Shown here in pieces: positions 20,887 to 31,759 of a DNA stretch of 64,000 bases. This DNA is from Powellomyces hirtus (Eukaryota > Chytridiomycota > Chytridiomycetes > Spizellomycetales > Powellomycetaceae). A model generated the notes under the pieces. The model was not told where the DNA came from and ran no database searches. It saw nothing but the letters and a program-made list of their open reading frames with translations. The stretch lies in assembly GCA_025526995.1 (NCBI GenBank), contig JAHLKG010000005.1, positions 806,001-870,000 of the forward strand, given 5' to 3'. A program made the translations under genes and the position numbers. Position 1 is the first letter of the stretch. The number at the start of each line of letters is the position of its first letter.

Positions 20887-21128
20887 TGTAATAATACTAG
20901 GTCCGTTGCCAGAGTCTAGTCTTCTATTCGGGAATTCCCTATGTCTAATTCTACTGTAAGATCTCTAAGTCTTGAATGCGCCTTCATCGGAGCATTCCTA
21001 CTTTTCTTCTAGGCCGCGGAGCGGCCCTGGTCACGTGATGGCCATCCGTGGCCATCCCTGAGGTCTAGGACCCTTCGGGATGCTGACGCTAGCATCCATC
21101 TCGCGCGGAACCCTTCCCGACGCGTGTC
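20887..21128 (-). repeat. LTR C, 5' copy
   Basis: Near-identical to 13216-13458. Its minus-strand 3' end (TATTATTACA) abuts the primer site TGGTAGCACCAC. The outer end is slightly altered (TGTCT instead of TGTCA). Confidence 0.88.
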
Positions 21129-21420
21129 TAGGCTTAGGCTGGTGAGCCACGCCTCATTACAACCTTCTCATCATCGGTCAGTTGATAACGCCGGAGGAAA
21201 GGTCATTGAAAGTTTGCCAATTTGTGATAGGAGTATATTTCCCTGCTTTGGCCTTCTTGCAGTAATTTTGGTACCATTGCTTCGCATCGCCAGAGAGCTT
21301 GCTGAAGATGAAGGTGAGTTGTTCTTCTCCAGGTACAGATTTTAGAGGAAAGACCACATCAACATAATCAACAAAGACGACGAGTTTTGAGAGATTTCAT
21401 GTTCCGTTGAATGTCATGAC
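21129..21420 (-). mobile_element. Gag fragment of old element F (middle part)
   Basis: Minus strand reads VVFVDYVDVVFPLKSVPGEE, then FSKLSGDAKQWYQNY and ITNWQTFNDL, a typical gag capsid segment with stops and a frame slip. It continues across element D into 27628-28249; the ATGAC at 21416-21420 is half of the element D target duplication. Confidence 0.75.
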
Positions 21421-21834
21421 TGTGAGGTGCCTATGTTTCAAGGCGGGAGGTTGTTATGATCGAGCGAGAAGGCAAAGGAAGATGGAAGAAGAAAGAGAGA
21501 GAGAGAGAGAGAGAGTTGTTTGTTCTGATGCGGATGTCGGTAAATTGATGGATGATCTCTACGGGGGTTCTTTCCTTCTCGTTTATATATGAGGTTCTCG
21601 GGTTCTTAGTCTCTAACTAACTTGTGGAGAACGGGGAGATCATCTAGGGACTATGGCAGTGGAGCGATGGCAGTGCAGCTGCGCAGTACTGAGACCGCGG
21701 GGTAACTTGTGGGGAGTTCTGCCTATGAGGGATTGGGTAATCGCTTATGAGGCGCGTCTGCCTTAACTTGGGATATGGCTTTTTACTAGCCGAAAATAAG
21801 TAAAGTATAAATATGCCATGATGGCCATCTCACA
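21421..21834 (-). repeat. LTR D, 3' copy
   Basis: 414 bp, ends TGTGAGG and CATCTCACA. Contains a GA dinucleotide run at about 21496-21514. Confidence 0.95.
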
Positions 21835-22115
21835 CCCCCCTTTGCCTCTTGGGCTTTAGTACAGGAGGCATGAGGTTGCTGAGCCGCAGGTCGAGCTCCC
21901 ATGCGATCGTCAGCTGCTGGCTTGCCATAGGTCGAGCTCCCATATGGTGTCAGCTCCTGGTGCAGCGCTTAGGCTTACACTGGCTTCAATCTCTCCGTCG
22001 AGTAGATTGGTACATCGAAACCCCGTCGGGCTTGGTAAGTTCGGCTTATAGCCTGGACAGGGAGCGGCTCCTAAGCGGCTTTATCCATGTGAACAGGGAG
22101 CTATTGCTTTGTTCG

Positions 22116-25100
22116 CTATCTAAGCGGGAGAGGGGGATTGTTGACTCGCCATATCTCGAACGCTTCTGTGTCTTTGAGATTGGCTTCGGGTTGCCAGGAG
22201 GGTTCGGGCCATCCGATGTATTTGGTCAGGAACATTCGGCGGCGAGCTCGGCCTCGACCGGTTACGGTCTCATCGAGGATTGCTTCGATTGGGTATTCAA
22301 GTTCCCCTTCGACGAGGACCGGCTCTGGCGGAGGTGGTGTTTGATCGCGGAGTGGGTGCATGGGGGGCACATGCTTCCGTAGTATGTTAACATGAAAATA
22401 GGGCCAGATCGCTTTGAGAACCGTTTGGGAGAGGTCTAGGCGATATGTGTCTGGATGAGGTCCTTTGGCCGATATTGTGAATGGCCCGATCCACTTGGGT
22501 GTGAGATTGGCAGGTTTAACTTGGTCGAAGTTGATCGCTAGTTGTTCACGGTTGAGGTCAACGAGATCGCCTACTTCGAACGCAATGGGAGTGCGTCCTT
22601 GGTTGAAGTATTGTTCGTAGCGATCTTGTTTGTCACGAAGCGCTTGCTGCACCGTGAGATTGATATCCGTGGCTCGTTCTTGGTATAGACGAATGAGAGC
22701 TCGATTTGGCGGTGTCATTTGGGCGAGTTGTTCTGGGTTCGTGTTCCAGCCTGGGGGTCGTGGCATTTGGTTGAGTTCGATTTCAAATGGGGCGAGGCCA
22801 TTAAGATGGCGCCGAGGCATGGAATTAAGGCAGAACTCGACCAATGGTAGGAATTCACGCCAATTGGATCCGCTGTAATCGAGATATTTTCGTGTGACGA
22901 ACTTAGCAACTTGGATCATTCTTTCTACTCGGCCGTCAGTCTGTTGATGTCGTGCCGTAGCAAACTCGTGTCTGACGCCGGTTAACTTGGCGAAGGCGGA
23001 GAAGAGGTCTGCCAATAACCTGGGTTCTCGGTCGGATATTATGAGGAGAGGTATGCCGGTATGTTTCCAAACTTGACTCAGGATGAGGGTCATTAACTCG
23101 TTTGTAGAGAGAGTGCTTTCCGCAGGGATTAGGTGCGTTCGGCTTGATAAATAATCGATGATGCATATGATAAACGGACGCTCGGAGCTTCCTCGAGGTT
23201 GAGGTAATTCGAAGAGATCGAACCCATGAGTGTGATTAACTGTGGATGGTATTGGGAGTGGTCTTAGGAGGCCATTGCGTAGTGGACGCAAAAACGAGCG
23301 GCATTTGGCACAGGTTCGGACAAAAGAGCGAATATCCTGTTGCATCTTGGGCCAGAAGTATCGACGCAACATCTTAGCATACGTAACTAGTGGCCCTTGA
23401 TGTCCACCATTAGGAAGTTCATCGTGGAACTCTCGGAGAACGTGTGGTCTAATCGTATAAGGGACGTAAAGCCGTTCGCCTTCGTACGTGATGATTCCAT
23501 CGGATCGTATGGCGAATCTGCGATAACAACCGGGGCGCTCATGCTCTGGTTTCTCAAGCATTTCGGTGATGTGGAGCGCATATTCGTCTTGGAGTAGTTC
23601 GTCTTTCCATTCCTCGAATCCAAATGTAGTCGGGAATGGGTGCTCATTGGTATTCATGTACGCTGTGATCATTAGTCGTTTTTGACATTCGGTGCATCGT
23701 GGTGCATATGTAGGGTTCCTCGAGAGTAGATCAGCGATTGTATTGAATCGACCGGGAAGATATTGAATTGAAAAGTCGAATTCTTGTAGCGTTTCAACCC
23801 ATCCGGCTTGGCGTTTACTCAGGTGTGGTTGCGTTTGCAGGTGCACAAGTGATCGGTGATCAACGAGAGCGATGAAGGGCCGATTAATCAAATAGAACCG
23901 GTTTGTCTTTAGAAATTTTACGAGGGCTAATAGCTCTTGCTCGTGTACCGGATATCGGGTCTCGGCTCCATTCATCTTACGCGAGAAGAAGAGTACTGGA
24001 CGAAGTTTGGGCAATTGTTCCATAGCTCGTACTCGGTGAATCGGTAATGGCATGGGGAGAGGTTCTCCATTAGGGGTTTGTCCAAGCCATCCGGAGATGG
24101 CGTAACCAGAGGAGTCGGTGTGGACATAGATTGATTGATCGGGATTGAAGGTCGCTAGGACGGGAGCGTTTGTGATAGCAGCCTTGAGAGCGTTGAAGGC
24201 TTCTTGCTCCTTGGCCGTCCATTCGAAAGCGCTTTTGACGCTTTGTAAGGCTGATAGTGGTGCCGCGATTTCGGCATACCGTTTGATATAATCGAGAAAG
24301 TAGTTTGTCAGTCCAAGAAATTGCCGAATATGTCGCGTGGTTCATGGGGTTGGCCAATCTCGAACGGCTGTGACCTTGCTGTCCGCAATTCGCATGCCAT
24401 TGATACTGAAGAGATGGCCGCAGAATTCAATTTCCTTTTGTCCCCATTGACATTTGCCAGCATTGACGTAGAGTGAGTGATCTTGTAGCCGTTGAAGGAC
24501 TTCCGCTACATCTTGACGATGTTTGTTAGGATTGGGCGAGAAGATGAGGATGTCGTCGAGATAGCAAATGACGCAGATATCGTAAAGGTCGCCTAAGACT
24601 TGATTCATGAGTCGTTGAAAGGCGCCAGGTGCATTGCAAAGCCCAAAGGGCATAACAACATATTCGAAAAGTCCAAATCTTGTACGGATGGCCGTTTTCT
24701 CGCGATCTTCCGGAGCGATGAGCAGTCGATGGTATGCGTCCTTCAAGTCAATGAGCATATAGAAGCGGGCGCCGAGAAGTTGGTTACGCATTTCTCGAAG
24801 ATTGGGAAGGGGAGTGCGGTCCTTAATTGTGACGGCATTCAGTCCACGATAGTCCCAACAGACGCGAATTCCGCCCGTTTTCTTGACAGCAAAGACCACT
24901 GATGCCCCCCATGGTGACTTCGAATGTTGAATCCATCCTTTTGAGAGGAGATGGTCTAGCTGTTTTCGTAGTTCGCTCAGTTGGTCTTGTGATATAGGAC
25001 GTAATGCCTGGAAGACCGGTTTCGATCCGGGGGTAATGTCGATATGGAAGTTGTTATCGCCGCGATCGGGAGGTAATTCATCGGTTTCCTTAAAGAGAGT

Positions 25101-25912
25101 ATTCTCAAATCGTCGAAGAACTGAGTCGAGGAATTTAGGCCAAGAGGAATCAGTCTTGGCCTTGTTCTCTTTGGTAGTAGGACGTATATGAACTGCGAAT
25201 GCTTCCCGATATTGCTTATGTCGCAGTTGTTTGTTGAATCGTTTTGATGAAACGGCGGCAATACCCTGAAATGGTTTCTGTCGCTCGCGTTTGACGTCTT
25301 TGGCGGCTCCGTGGATCGTAAAGGTTTGAGCTTTCTTGATGAATGAATCAGGATTTTGAGCGTGTCGTTTGGATGGGAGCGATGAACAGTTGAAGGGTTT
25401 GCCATCCAAGGTAAACAAGATGCGGTGTGGTCGTTCGACAGTAATGCAGGTGAAAGTACCAATCGCCTCAAAGAATGGGAGTCCCAAGATGAGCGGGATT
25501 CCAATTGGTGCGATTTCGAAATGGAAAGAGGCGACGGGATCGTAGTCTTGTGATATGTTATTGAAGATTCGAATGGATTGGGTCGTAAGGAATGAAATTT
25601 GGATGGTTTGACCAGCACCAGCAGTATCAATGTTATAAGGATTGTTCAGGGGTCTTTTCTCGAGTTTTCGTTCGCTAGCGATGCGGTCTTGAACGACCAT
25701 AGTATTGCAGCCGGTATCTAAGAGGGCTATAATTGGCTCGGTACCTATCTTGACTCGGAAAACCCAGCTAGGTGCACTCGAAGCCTTGCCGGGTTGAAGT
25801 CGGGTTTGAAAGTCCATTTGTCGAATGGATGTAGAATTGCCCTTAGGGCTTTCAGGTGGTCGATTGCATGTCATCCATGGTATATCGGATTCAGGAAAGA
25901 TAGTATGTCCCT
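22116..25912 (-). pseudogene. Element D pol polyprotein (one TGA)
   Basis: A single minus-strand frame from about 25912 to 22116, broken only by TGA at 24342-24344. Protease: IALLDTGCNTMVVQ. RT: WGASVVFAVKKTGGIR, CWDYRGLNAVTIKD, LIDLKDAYHRLLIAP, FGLCNAPGAFQRL and VICYLDDILIFS with the intact YLDD active site. After the TGA come RNase H (SIYVHTDSSGYAISGW) and the connection region. Integrase has a zinc region (TCAKCRSFLRPLRNG), IVDYLSS-type core with SDREPRLLADLF and QTDGRVERMIQ. The C-terminus carries a divergent chromodomain (YPIEAILDETVTGRG, FLTKYIGWPEPSWQPEANL). If the TGA is read through or is a base error, this copy could encode all activities. Confidence 0.92.
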
Positions 25913-25936
25913 TATTGGGCTGAGAGGGACCGACTT

Positions 25937-27140
25937 TTATTCCCAGCCATCCAGAAAATCCTGTTCTTGCTCGTCGGTTTCGACTTCACTGATCCGGTTG
26001 ATTTGTCGGACAGGATAGTTGCTACCAGTGGCTCGTTGTTCAAGAGTTTCACCATTGACGTCTCGTTTGGCGAAACAATCTTGGATGGTGTGATTTGTTC
26101 GTCCACATCGTTTACAGAGCATCGCACTTCCCCGCTTTGTTGGAGTTTTAGGAGTACCTGGAGTCTTGGGGAATGCTGGTCTGCGTGTAGGAGTTTGTTG
26201 TGGAGTCGTAACTGGGGTTGGCACGCCAGATCTCTTCCTTGGTGTCTGCGGAATGGATTGTTTGGATGTTTGCGATTCTGTCGTTGTCCTTCGAGGAGTG
26301 ATCGGTGCGGGTTGTTGAAAAGCCCGTCGAGGGGTACGAGAGGGGGCTTGTTCAATGCCCGAGTAAGGATGGAATCGGGCAGGGGTCTTGGCTTGTGCTC
26401 GTGCTGGAGTAGTAAGGTAGCCATCAACCAGATTGCGGGATGCTGCGGCATTTCGAACACAGATTACAGCCAGGGGCCAGGTGACGGCTTGGCCGATGGT
26501 AAGTCTCATTGTCATGAAGTTTTGAAGGGCTTGGACGAGGTAAAAGACCGTAAGTCAGGTTTCGGAGAAGTCCTGCACGGAAGACATCGATCATCTCGCT
26601 TTCAAGTAGAAGACGCTCGGTGTCGTTGCCATTAGCGCGCACGGCAATGGTCTCGAGATGTCAATATCGTTCCAGTTCGCGGATATAGTCTTCGAGTGAG
26701 TTTCCAAGCAAGAGGGCCGCCATTTCTTGATGTAGGCGGTTGGTGACGTTACGAGGCATCCATCGTTGATAGAATTGGGTGGCCCACCAGGCAGCAACGC
26801 CTTCGGCAGGGGCTACAGGTTGAACACAAAGATTGTTCATAATAGCGACGTGCCAAGCGACGACTGAAGGGTCCATGTTGGTAATGGCGTATTCGTCGAA
26901 ATAGTTGAATTCGTTATAAGCGATGCCTGTATAAGCCGTAATGAAATGGTTGCATGCCCTGACATTCGTAGTGACAAAGAGGTTGATTAATTCCATATCA
27001 TGCTCGCCAGAGAAGTAGGGGATCGTCTTTGTATTGGCGACAAGGGTTGTACGCAAGGTGATTTCGCTGAGCCGATCACCGTTTTGGAGGGCAGGGCCTA
27101 CGGCAGGGAAGGTCCAGGCGGCAGGTCCAGGTGCAGCCAT
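25937..27140 (-). pseudogene. Element D gag (one TGA, one frame slip)
   Basis: Begins at ATG 27140 (MAAPGPAAWTFPAV). The capsid part is FSGEHDMELINLFVTTNVRA and WATQFYQRWMPRNVTNRL, then TGA at 26661-26663, further gag sequence, and a slip of one base near 26520. The C-terminal part is Thr/Pro/Arg-rich with many TP motifs and ends in a CCHC knuckle (CKRCGRTNHTIQDC, about 26100). Confidence 0.85.
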
Positions 27141-27213
27141 TGAATCACTCTGTTTCAATCAAAAGGGCAAGCGTAGATGAGTTTGACAGGAAAGAACGGG
27201 AGTGGTGCTACCA

Positions 27214-27627
27214 TGTGAGGTGCCTATGTTTCAAGGCGGGAGGTTGTTATGATCGAGCGAGAAGGCAAAGGAAGATGGAAGAAGAAAGAGAGAGAGAGAG
27301 AGAGAGAGTTGTTTGTTCTGATGCGGATGTCGGTAAATTGATGGATGATCTCTACGGGGGTTCTTTCCTTCTCGTTTATATATGAGGTTCTCGGGTTCTT
27401 AGTCTCTAACTAACTTGTGGAGAACGGGGAGATCATCTAGGGACTATGGCAGTGCAGCGATGGCAGTGCAGCTGCGCAGTACTGAGACCGCGGGGTAACT
27501 TGTGGGGAGTTCTGCCTATGAGGGATTGGGTAATCACTTATGAGGCGCGTCTGCCTTAACTTGGGATATGGCTTTTTACTAGCCGAAAATAAGTAAAGTA
27601 TAAATATGCCATGATGGCCATCTCACA
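27214..27627 (-). repeat. LTR D, 5' copy
   Basis: Matches 21421-21834 almost exactly, with two visible substitutions and a slightly longer GA run (27286-27308). Confidence 0.95.
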
Positions 27628-28249
27628 ATGACTGCATTGACCGTTGATTCAAAGAATATGATAATGTGCGCTGGCCTTTATGGTCATCGCTCTTTCTGCT
27701 GCTCGTAGTTGTTGTGCTCTCCGTTGGGGAAGACGGACGAAAGTGAGGGGCAACTGGGGCTTCAATTTCGCCGTGAGTAATGTGTTGATGTAGAAAAGGG
27801 TACTCAGGGCCCACTTTTAGGCTTCTCATCAGTGAATTAGGTAGATTAGAACCGCTGATGTGAGGATTTCCATTTTCAAATTTTTCATGTTGATGGGAAG
27901 GTGATGTAACGAGAGGATTTGAACTAGTGAAGAAAGTCCTTTCCTACTTGTCCATCCAATGGTCGAGCTTTTCATTGATACCCATCTTAAACCTCTGCAG
28001 AAGGTGCATGACAATGTCAGTCTGCGGTCCAGTCAGTTCTGTCACCAGTTTTGCATGAATTTCCTCAGGATTCATCTCATCCACATCGGCATCTGCATCA
28101 TGGGAATCATGGTAGATTGAGGCATCAATATTAACATCTCCTTCGGCGTCAGGATCCCGTTCGGCTTCTTGTGTGGTTTGACGGGCTTGTTGGCAGGTCT
28201 GCACTTTTTGAATGGGAGATCTTGCAGTAGACATCTTGACAGTGTGCAT
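27628..28249 (-). mobile_element. Gag N-terminal fragment of old element F
   Basis: Minus-strand frame starts near 28249 (MHTVKMSTARSPIQ), runs through an acidic region (DADADVDEMNPEEIHAKL), and after stops continues to NQRSMQSL at the element D junction, resuming at 21420. It lies directly downstream of the LTR-B copy, so LTR B and this gag probably belong to one element. Confidence 0.65.
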
Positions 28250-28302
28250 AGTAATGTCTTGGCACTTGAATTCAACGGAAGACTGATGATTTTCTGGTTT
28301 TA

Positions 28303-28722
28303 TGAAGGGAGAATGATTCGAATTTGACCGGTGTGCTCAATACTCATAACCTTATGGAGAAATCAGTGTTTCCAGTACTTTATTGGAAATGCAGAGGATT
28401 GGCCAAATTTGGGGACACTCTACTTGTATTGCCTTCATAGGGAATTACAGAGCTCTTCTGTGATGCAGATGACGGTGTATCGTTGTCAGATGCACGGAGA
28501 TGTAATGTGAAAGTATAATTATGTCTTTTTTGGTCTTATTAGTGATGGTTTGCTTGTTGAGTGTTCTTATCTACTTTTTCTCCAATCACATAATCACACG
28601 TAATCCAAATGAGCAGTTAGCGTTACCGGTATCACGTGCACAAGTTCTAGCCTGAGATTCCAAGTTAAGATCTAATATAAGGACTAACGTTGAGTACACA
28701 AGACTCAACATTCCAATAGAGC
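28303..28722 (-). repeat. LTR B, putative 5' LTR of element F
   Basis: About 420 bp. On the minus strand it begins CTATTGGAATGTTGAGTC (similar to Ty1-type LTR starts) and ends CATTCTCCCTTCA. Homologous in inverted orientation to 9306-9702. Confidence 0.75.
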
Positions 28723-31317
28723 CATCCATTTGAGCCTCACGGAAGTGATTGACCAGTTTTTGGCAAAGGTGTCACTGCCGTATGACCTTCAAGAGCTAAA
28801 TGCTGAAGGAGTTCTTGTGTGCTGCAATCAAGTTTGCAAGTTTGGCCCAACGCAAGGCACCAGGGAGGAAGAGGCTGTGGAGCAGAGGGATAGAGAAGAG
28901 AAGTAAAAAAATTGGTTGTCAGAAGGTGGCCATAGGGTCTTGTATAGGGTCTTGTATAGCATTGATGAAAGTCCAAAAATGTAGCAACTAGATTGAGATG
29001 CTCTTCACCACTTGCATCAAATGCTCAAAGTACTTCTAAGACGTAGTTTGTGCAGATTCACTCCTTGACTTTAGAGATTGCCATTGCAGACGTGCTTTAT
29101 ATAAGCTGTATGACTTGAAGTGTCAACTTTTTAAAGCATGTTTTGAGGTTCGAGGTACTTTTACTTTGCAGGTGATAAATGGCAGCCAGATGAAACCAAC
29201 TGGAAACAAATCCTGTAGCCTTCCATGACATGTGACTTTTTAGCTGACAGTCACATAAATGTCACTGAATGGTAATGTGAATGTCAAAAAAAAAGTGGCA
29301 ATCTTAAAGAACCCTGCAAGGTATTTTGACTTTCCAACAAGATGGCATCTTTTTCCATCCTTTTCAAAAAAAAAAAATAAAAATAAAAATAAATTTAAAA
29401 AGGTGATAATTGTAAAAACTGCTTTTTTTGAAATTGTTTTTGAGAACGTGTTTTGACATGGTCCAGAGTTGTGTATAACAGGCTGTGGGACCATTACCAT
29501 CTCAAAAAACACATAACAGAAACGTGACTTTCACTAATTGAATTCTTGTTCAAAAGTGAGCTCAAATAAAAAAAAAACCAGACTTAAGACAACCTTGATT
29601 ATGCAAGCTTAATCTTTCTTCATTTTGGTCATTTTGGTCCCTTTTCACTTGATCTTGCAACACATTGTGATCCACACACCATACATAATCTGCAGGTCTG
29701 GCCACTTGACAGAATAGGCTGAAATGTTGTTGTACAAAATGTCAAGATCTGGGTCCGTGATCAAGCTCATGTACGGAAAAATGAATTTGTGCATCTACGT
29801 TGGTTCACACACAGACTGTGCATCATTGAAGTGCAAGTGCAGGACCAAAGAAACAACACATGCAAGCAGGCGTGCGGCGGCCTTGTCCTTCCAATCAACT
29901 TTGGGCACATGGATGGTTGCTCTGCAGCAAACTTCTTCTTTCCACTTCTCTACCACTGGTCTGAGCAACTTTCCACTGTGCTTGGTCCTGAACCCTCAGA
30001 GCACAAGGGCTGAACGCTGTTCGCAACATTGACCACTGAGCACATGAGCAAACTGCTGAAAATGCCTGTGGCATATTTATGGACAGAGGCAAACATTTTT
30101 GCAGGGCAAAGTGCTCGACTCTGTTTGCCTCAAAACTTTGCTTCTTGCACGTGTGGCTCAGGAGCTTGTGCAAGAGTTGGCCAATGTTGAGCCCCTTAAT
30201 GTTTTCTTGCGTTGCCTCAAACTGCGTACAGGTGGTTGCAATTTCAGTATTGCGGTACATCATCTGTACTGTTAGGCTTTGCTTGCATCATTGTTGTGGG
30301 CACTACCAAACAGGTGACGCTCTCCGGTCCAAAAACAGCTTTGGGTGGGCCCAGGAGGGGTTTCAGAAATTTGACAGCACTTTTTGAGAGTGGACTCTGC
30401 GGAGGACTTGTGCATTGCTGGTTGCTTGCCCTGCATGTTCATTATTGTGGCGCCCAACCGAATTGGATAGCAAAAGCTAGCGTCTCTATTACTCTCATCA
30501 CGTTCATTCCCTTGTGCGTGGCCCCCCACCCTGCCATGATGTTTTTGTTTTGTGCGGCCACCCCCGCGTCAAAATTCAGCTTATGCTATAACAGCCAACA
30601 AACATAACTGGTCAGTTTGGGCAACAAGAAAAGTACTCCAGCAATCAAATGTAAGGCCACCAACAGCGCAAGCGACTTTCTCTCTGCATTCCTTTTGATC
30701 ATTACCAGATCATCAGCTATTACTGCAGCTTCTGCGTTCCGAACATATGCCTTGTACCACTTTCATGAATGTCCAGGGTTCAACAGGACATACAACATTG
30801 GCTACAAAACCTCTAGCCTGGGCTGGGACCTGCCACTGCCCTCGATCCCCAAGCCTTTACGGTCAGAGGCCGAGGGGGAGGTGGCGGGCCCGAAGGGGGC
30901 AGAGGAGGAGAACGAGAAAGCAGGGTCTGCAGGGCCCGGGCATGGTGATGATGGTCGTGATGGCAAAAATTGTTTACGATGCGAAGATGAAAGATGTCTG
31001 GGAAGACGGACACGGAAGTGCTCATTTATACACATGCAGCGGAACACGTGACAAGCTGACACGTCACGCAGATCAAACCAGTTCTCAGCTATATATTCAG
31101 TAGACACATCTCCTCAGCATTCCACCGTTGACTTTTTTTTTCTGCGTCTCCCTCCCCCTCCCCTCTCTGACCACCGTCCTCCCTTCCTGACTACCACCCC
31201 CGCTAGTTCCTACCGCTTGTGTTCTCCTTGAAGCCAGCGCTTCCTGCACAATGTAAGTCTTACAATCGGTCCTTCTGAAACTTTGCCAATAATTGCTACG
31301 CAGCACTTGCCGCCGCG
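28723..31317. other. Gene-poor stretch with an AT-rich core
   Basis: No gene can be supported. 29200-29700 is strongly A/T-rich with A runs and TAAAA repeats (29365-29400), unlike the roughly 50 percent GC neighbours. Plus-strand open pieces near 29724-30032 and 30212-30607 have no recognisable domain and contain stops between them. 31120-31250 is pyrimidine-rich like a promoter, but no gene follows. Confidence 0.5.
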
Positions 31318-31645
31318 GAGGCAAGTGGGGGATGACATCGGTCGGCAGGTCGCAAGACAGTCGCTGAAGGGGTCTCCTGGCAACGCACTCGTACGTTTAT
31401 GAGTGACTTGTCCAGGCAAGGGGCTATCGTGTACCCTACTGCCCAAGCAAATTGCAGTTGCTCGCACACAAGGGCTGCAATCTCCTGGAAGAAGGCCAAC
31501 TCCAGGGGTTTAGGCAAAGAATAGTGGTGGGAGGGGATGACATCGGTCGGCAGGTCGCAAGACAGTCGCTGAAGGGGTCTCCAGGCAAGCTCTCGTACGG
31601 TTATGAGGGACTTGTCCAGGCTTGGGGCTATCGTGTAGCCTACTT
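31318..31645. repeat. Direct repeat pair of about 118 bp
   Basis: 31318-31435 and 31530-31645 share long identical blocks (GGATGACATCGGTCGGCAGG, AAGACAGTCGCTGAAGGGGT) and then about 90 percent similarity. On the minus strand both encode a VGYTIAP-x-LDKSLI-x-VR phrase within one open frame. A short GCAGTGGGCGGTG tandem follows (31680-31725). Function unknown. Confidence 0.7.
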
Positions 31646-31759
31646 GTCCGGGATGCACTTGAGAGTTTAGCACAACTCTGCGGCAGTGCCAGTGGGCGGT
31701 GGCAGTGGGCGGTGGCAGTGGGCAGATGGCAAATCCCGCATGCAGTGTTACAAAACTCT

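Larger units (their letters stand above)
13216..21128 (-). mobile_element. Element C: Ty3/gypsy chromovirus with extra 3' cargo
   Basis: LTRs 13216-13458 and 20887-21128 differ at only a few positions over about 240 bp (near 98 percent by eye), so insertion is fairly recent. Minus-strand order: LTR, primer site (TGGTAGCACCAC at 20887), gag (20858-19647), pol with protease, RT, RNase H, integrase and chromodomain (19662-15725), then an unusual 2.2-kb 3' region, a purine tract (AAGGGGGG) and the 3' LTR. One TAG (17734) and one frame slip (about 17440) break pol. No matching target duplication is seen, so the two LTRs may derive from recombination. The 3' region holds the hairpin array and the antisense gene. 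Confidence 0.9.
21421..27627 (-). mobile_element. Element D: young Ty3/gypsy retrotransposon
   Basis: 6207 bp with 414-bp LTRs at 21421-21834 and 27214-27627 (TGTGAG...CTCACA) that differ at only a couple of positions plus GA-repeat length. The 5-bp target duplication ATGAC flanks it (21416-21420 and 27628-27632). Primer site TGGTAGCACCACTCCC is at 27213 downward and purine tract AAAGGGGGG beside the 3' LTR at 21835. It interrupts the gag of element F. Gag and pol are nearly intact: each has one in-frame TGA, and gag has one frame slip. Confidence 0.95.

Noticed and set aside
21849..22382. Plus-strand open frame over the end of element D pol
   Set aside because: Mirror frame of the chromodomain and integrase tail; no splice structure or domain, unlike the antisense gene in element C.
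7845..26663. UGA reassigned to an amino acid in this genome
   Set aside because: Host genes such as LDAH end in TGA with no conserved sequence after it, and TGA inside frames occurs only in transposons and relics.
29724..30607. Plus-strand open pieces as a DNA transposase
   Set aside because: No catalytic motif or terminal inverted repeat could be recognised; left unassigned.
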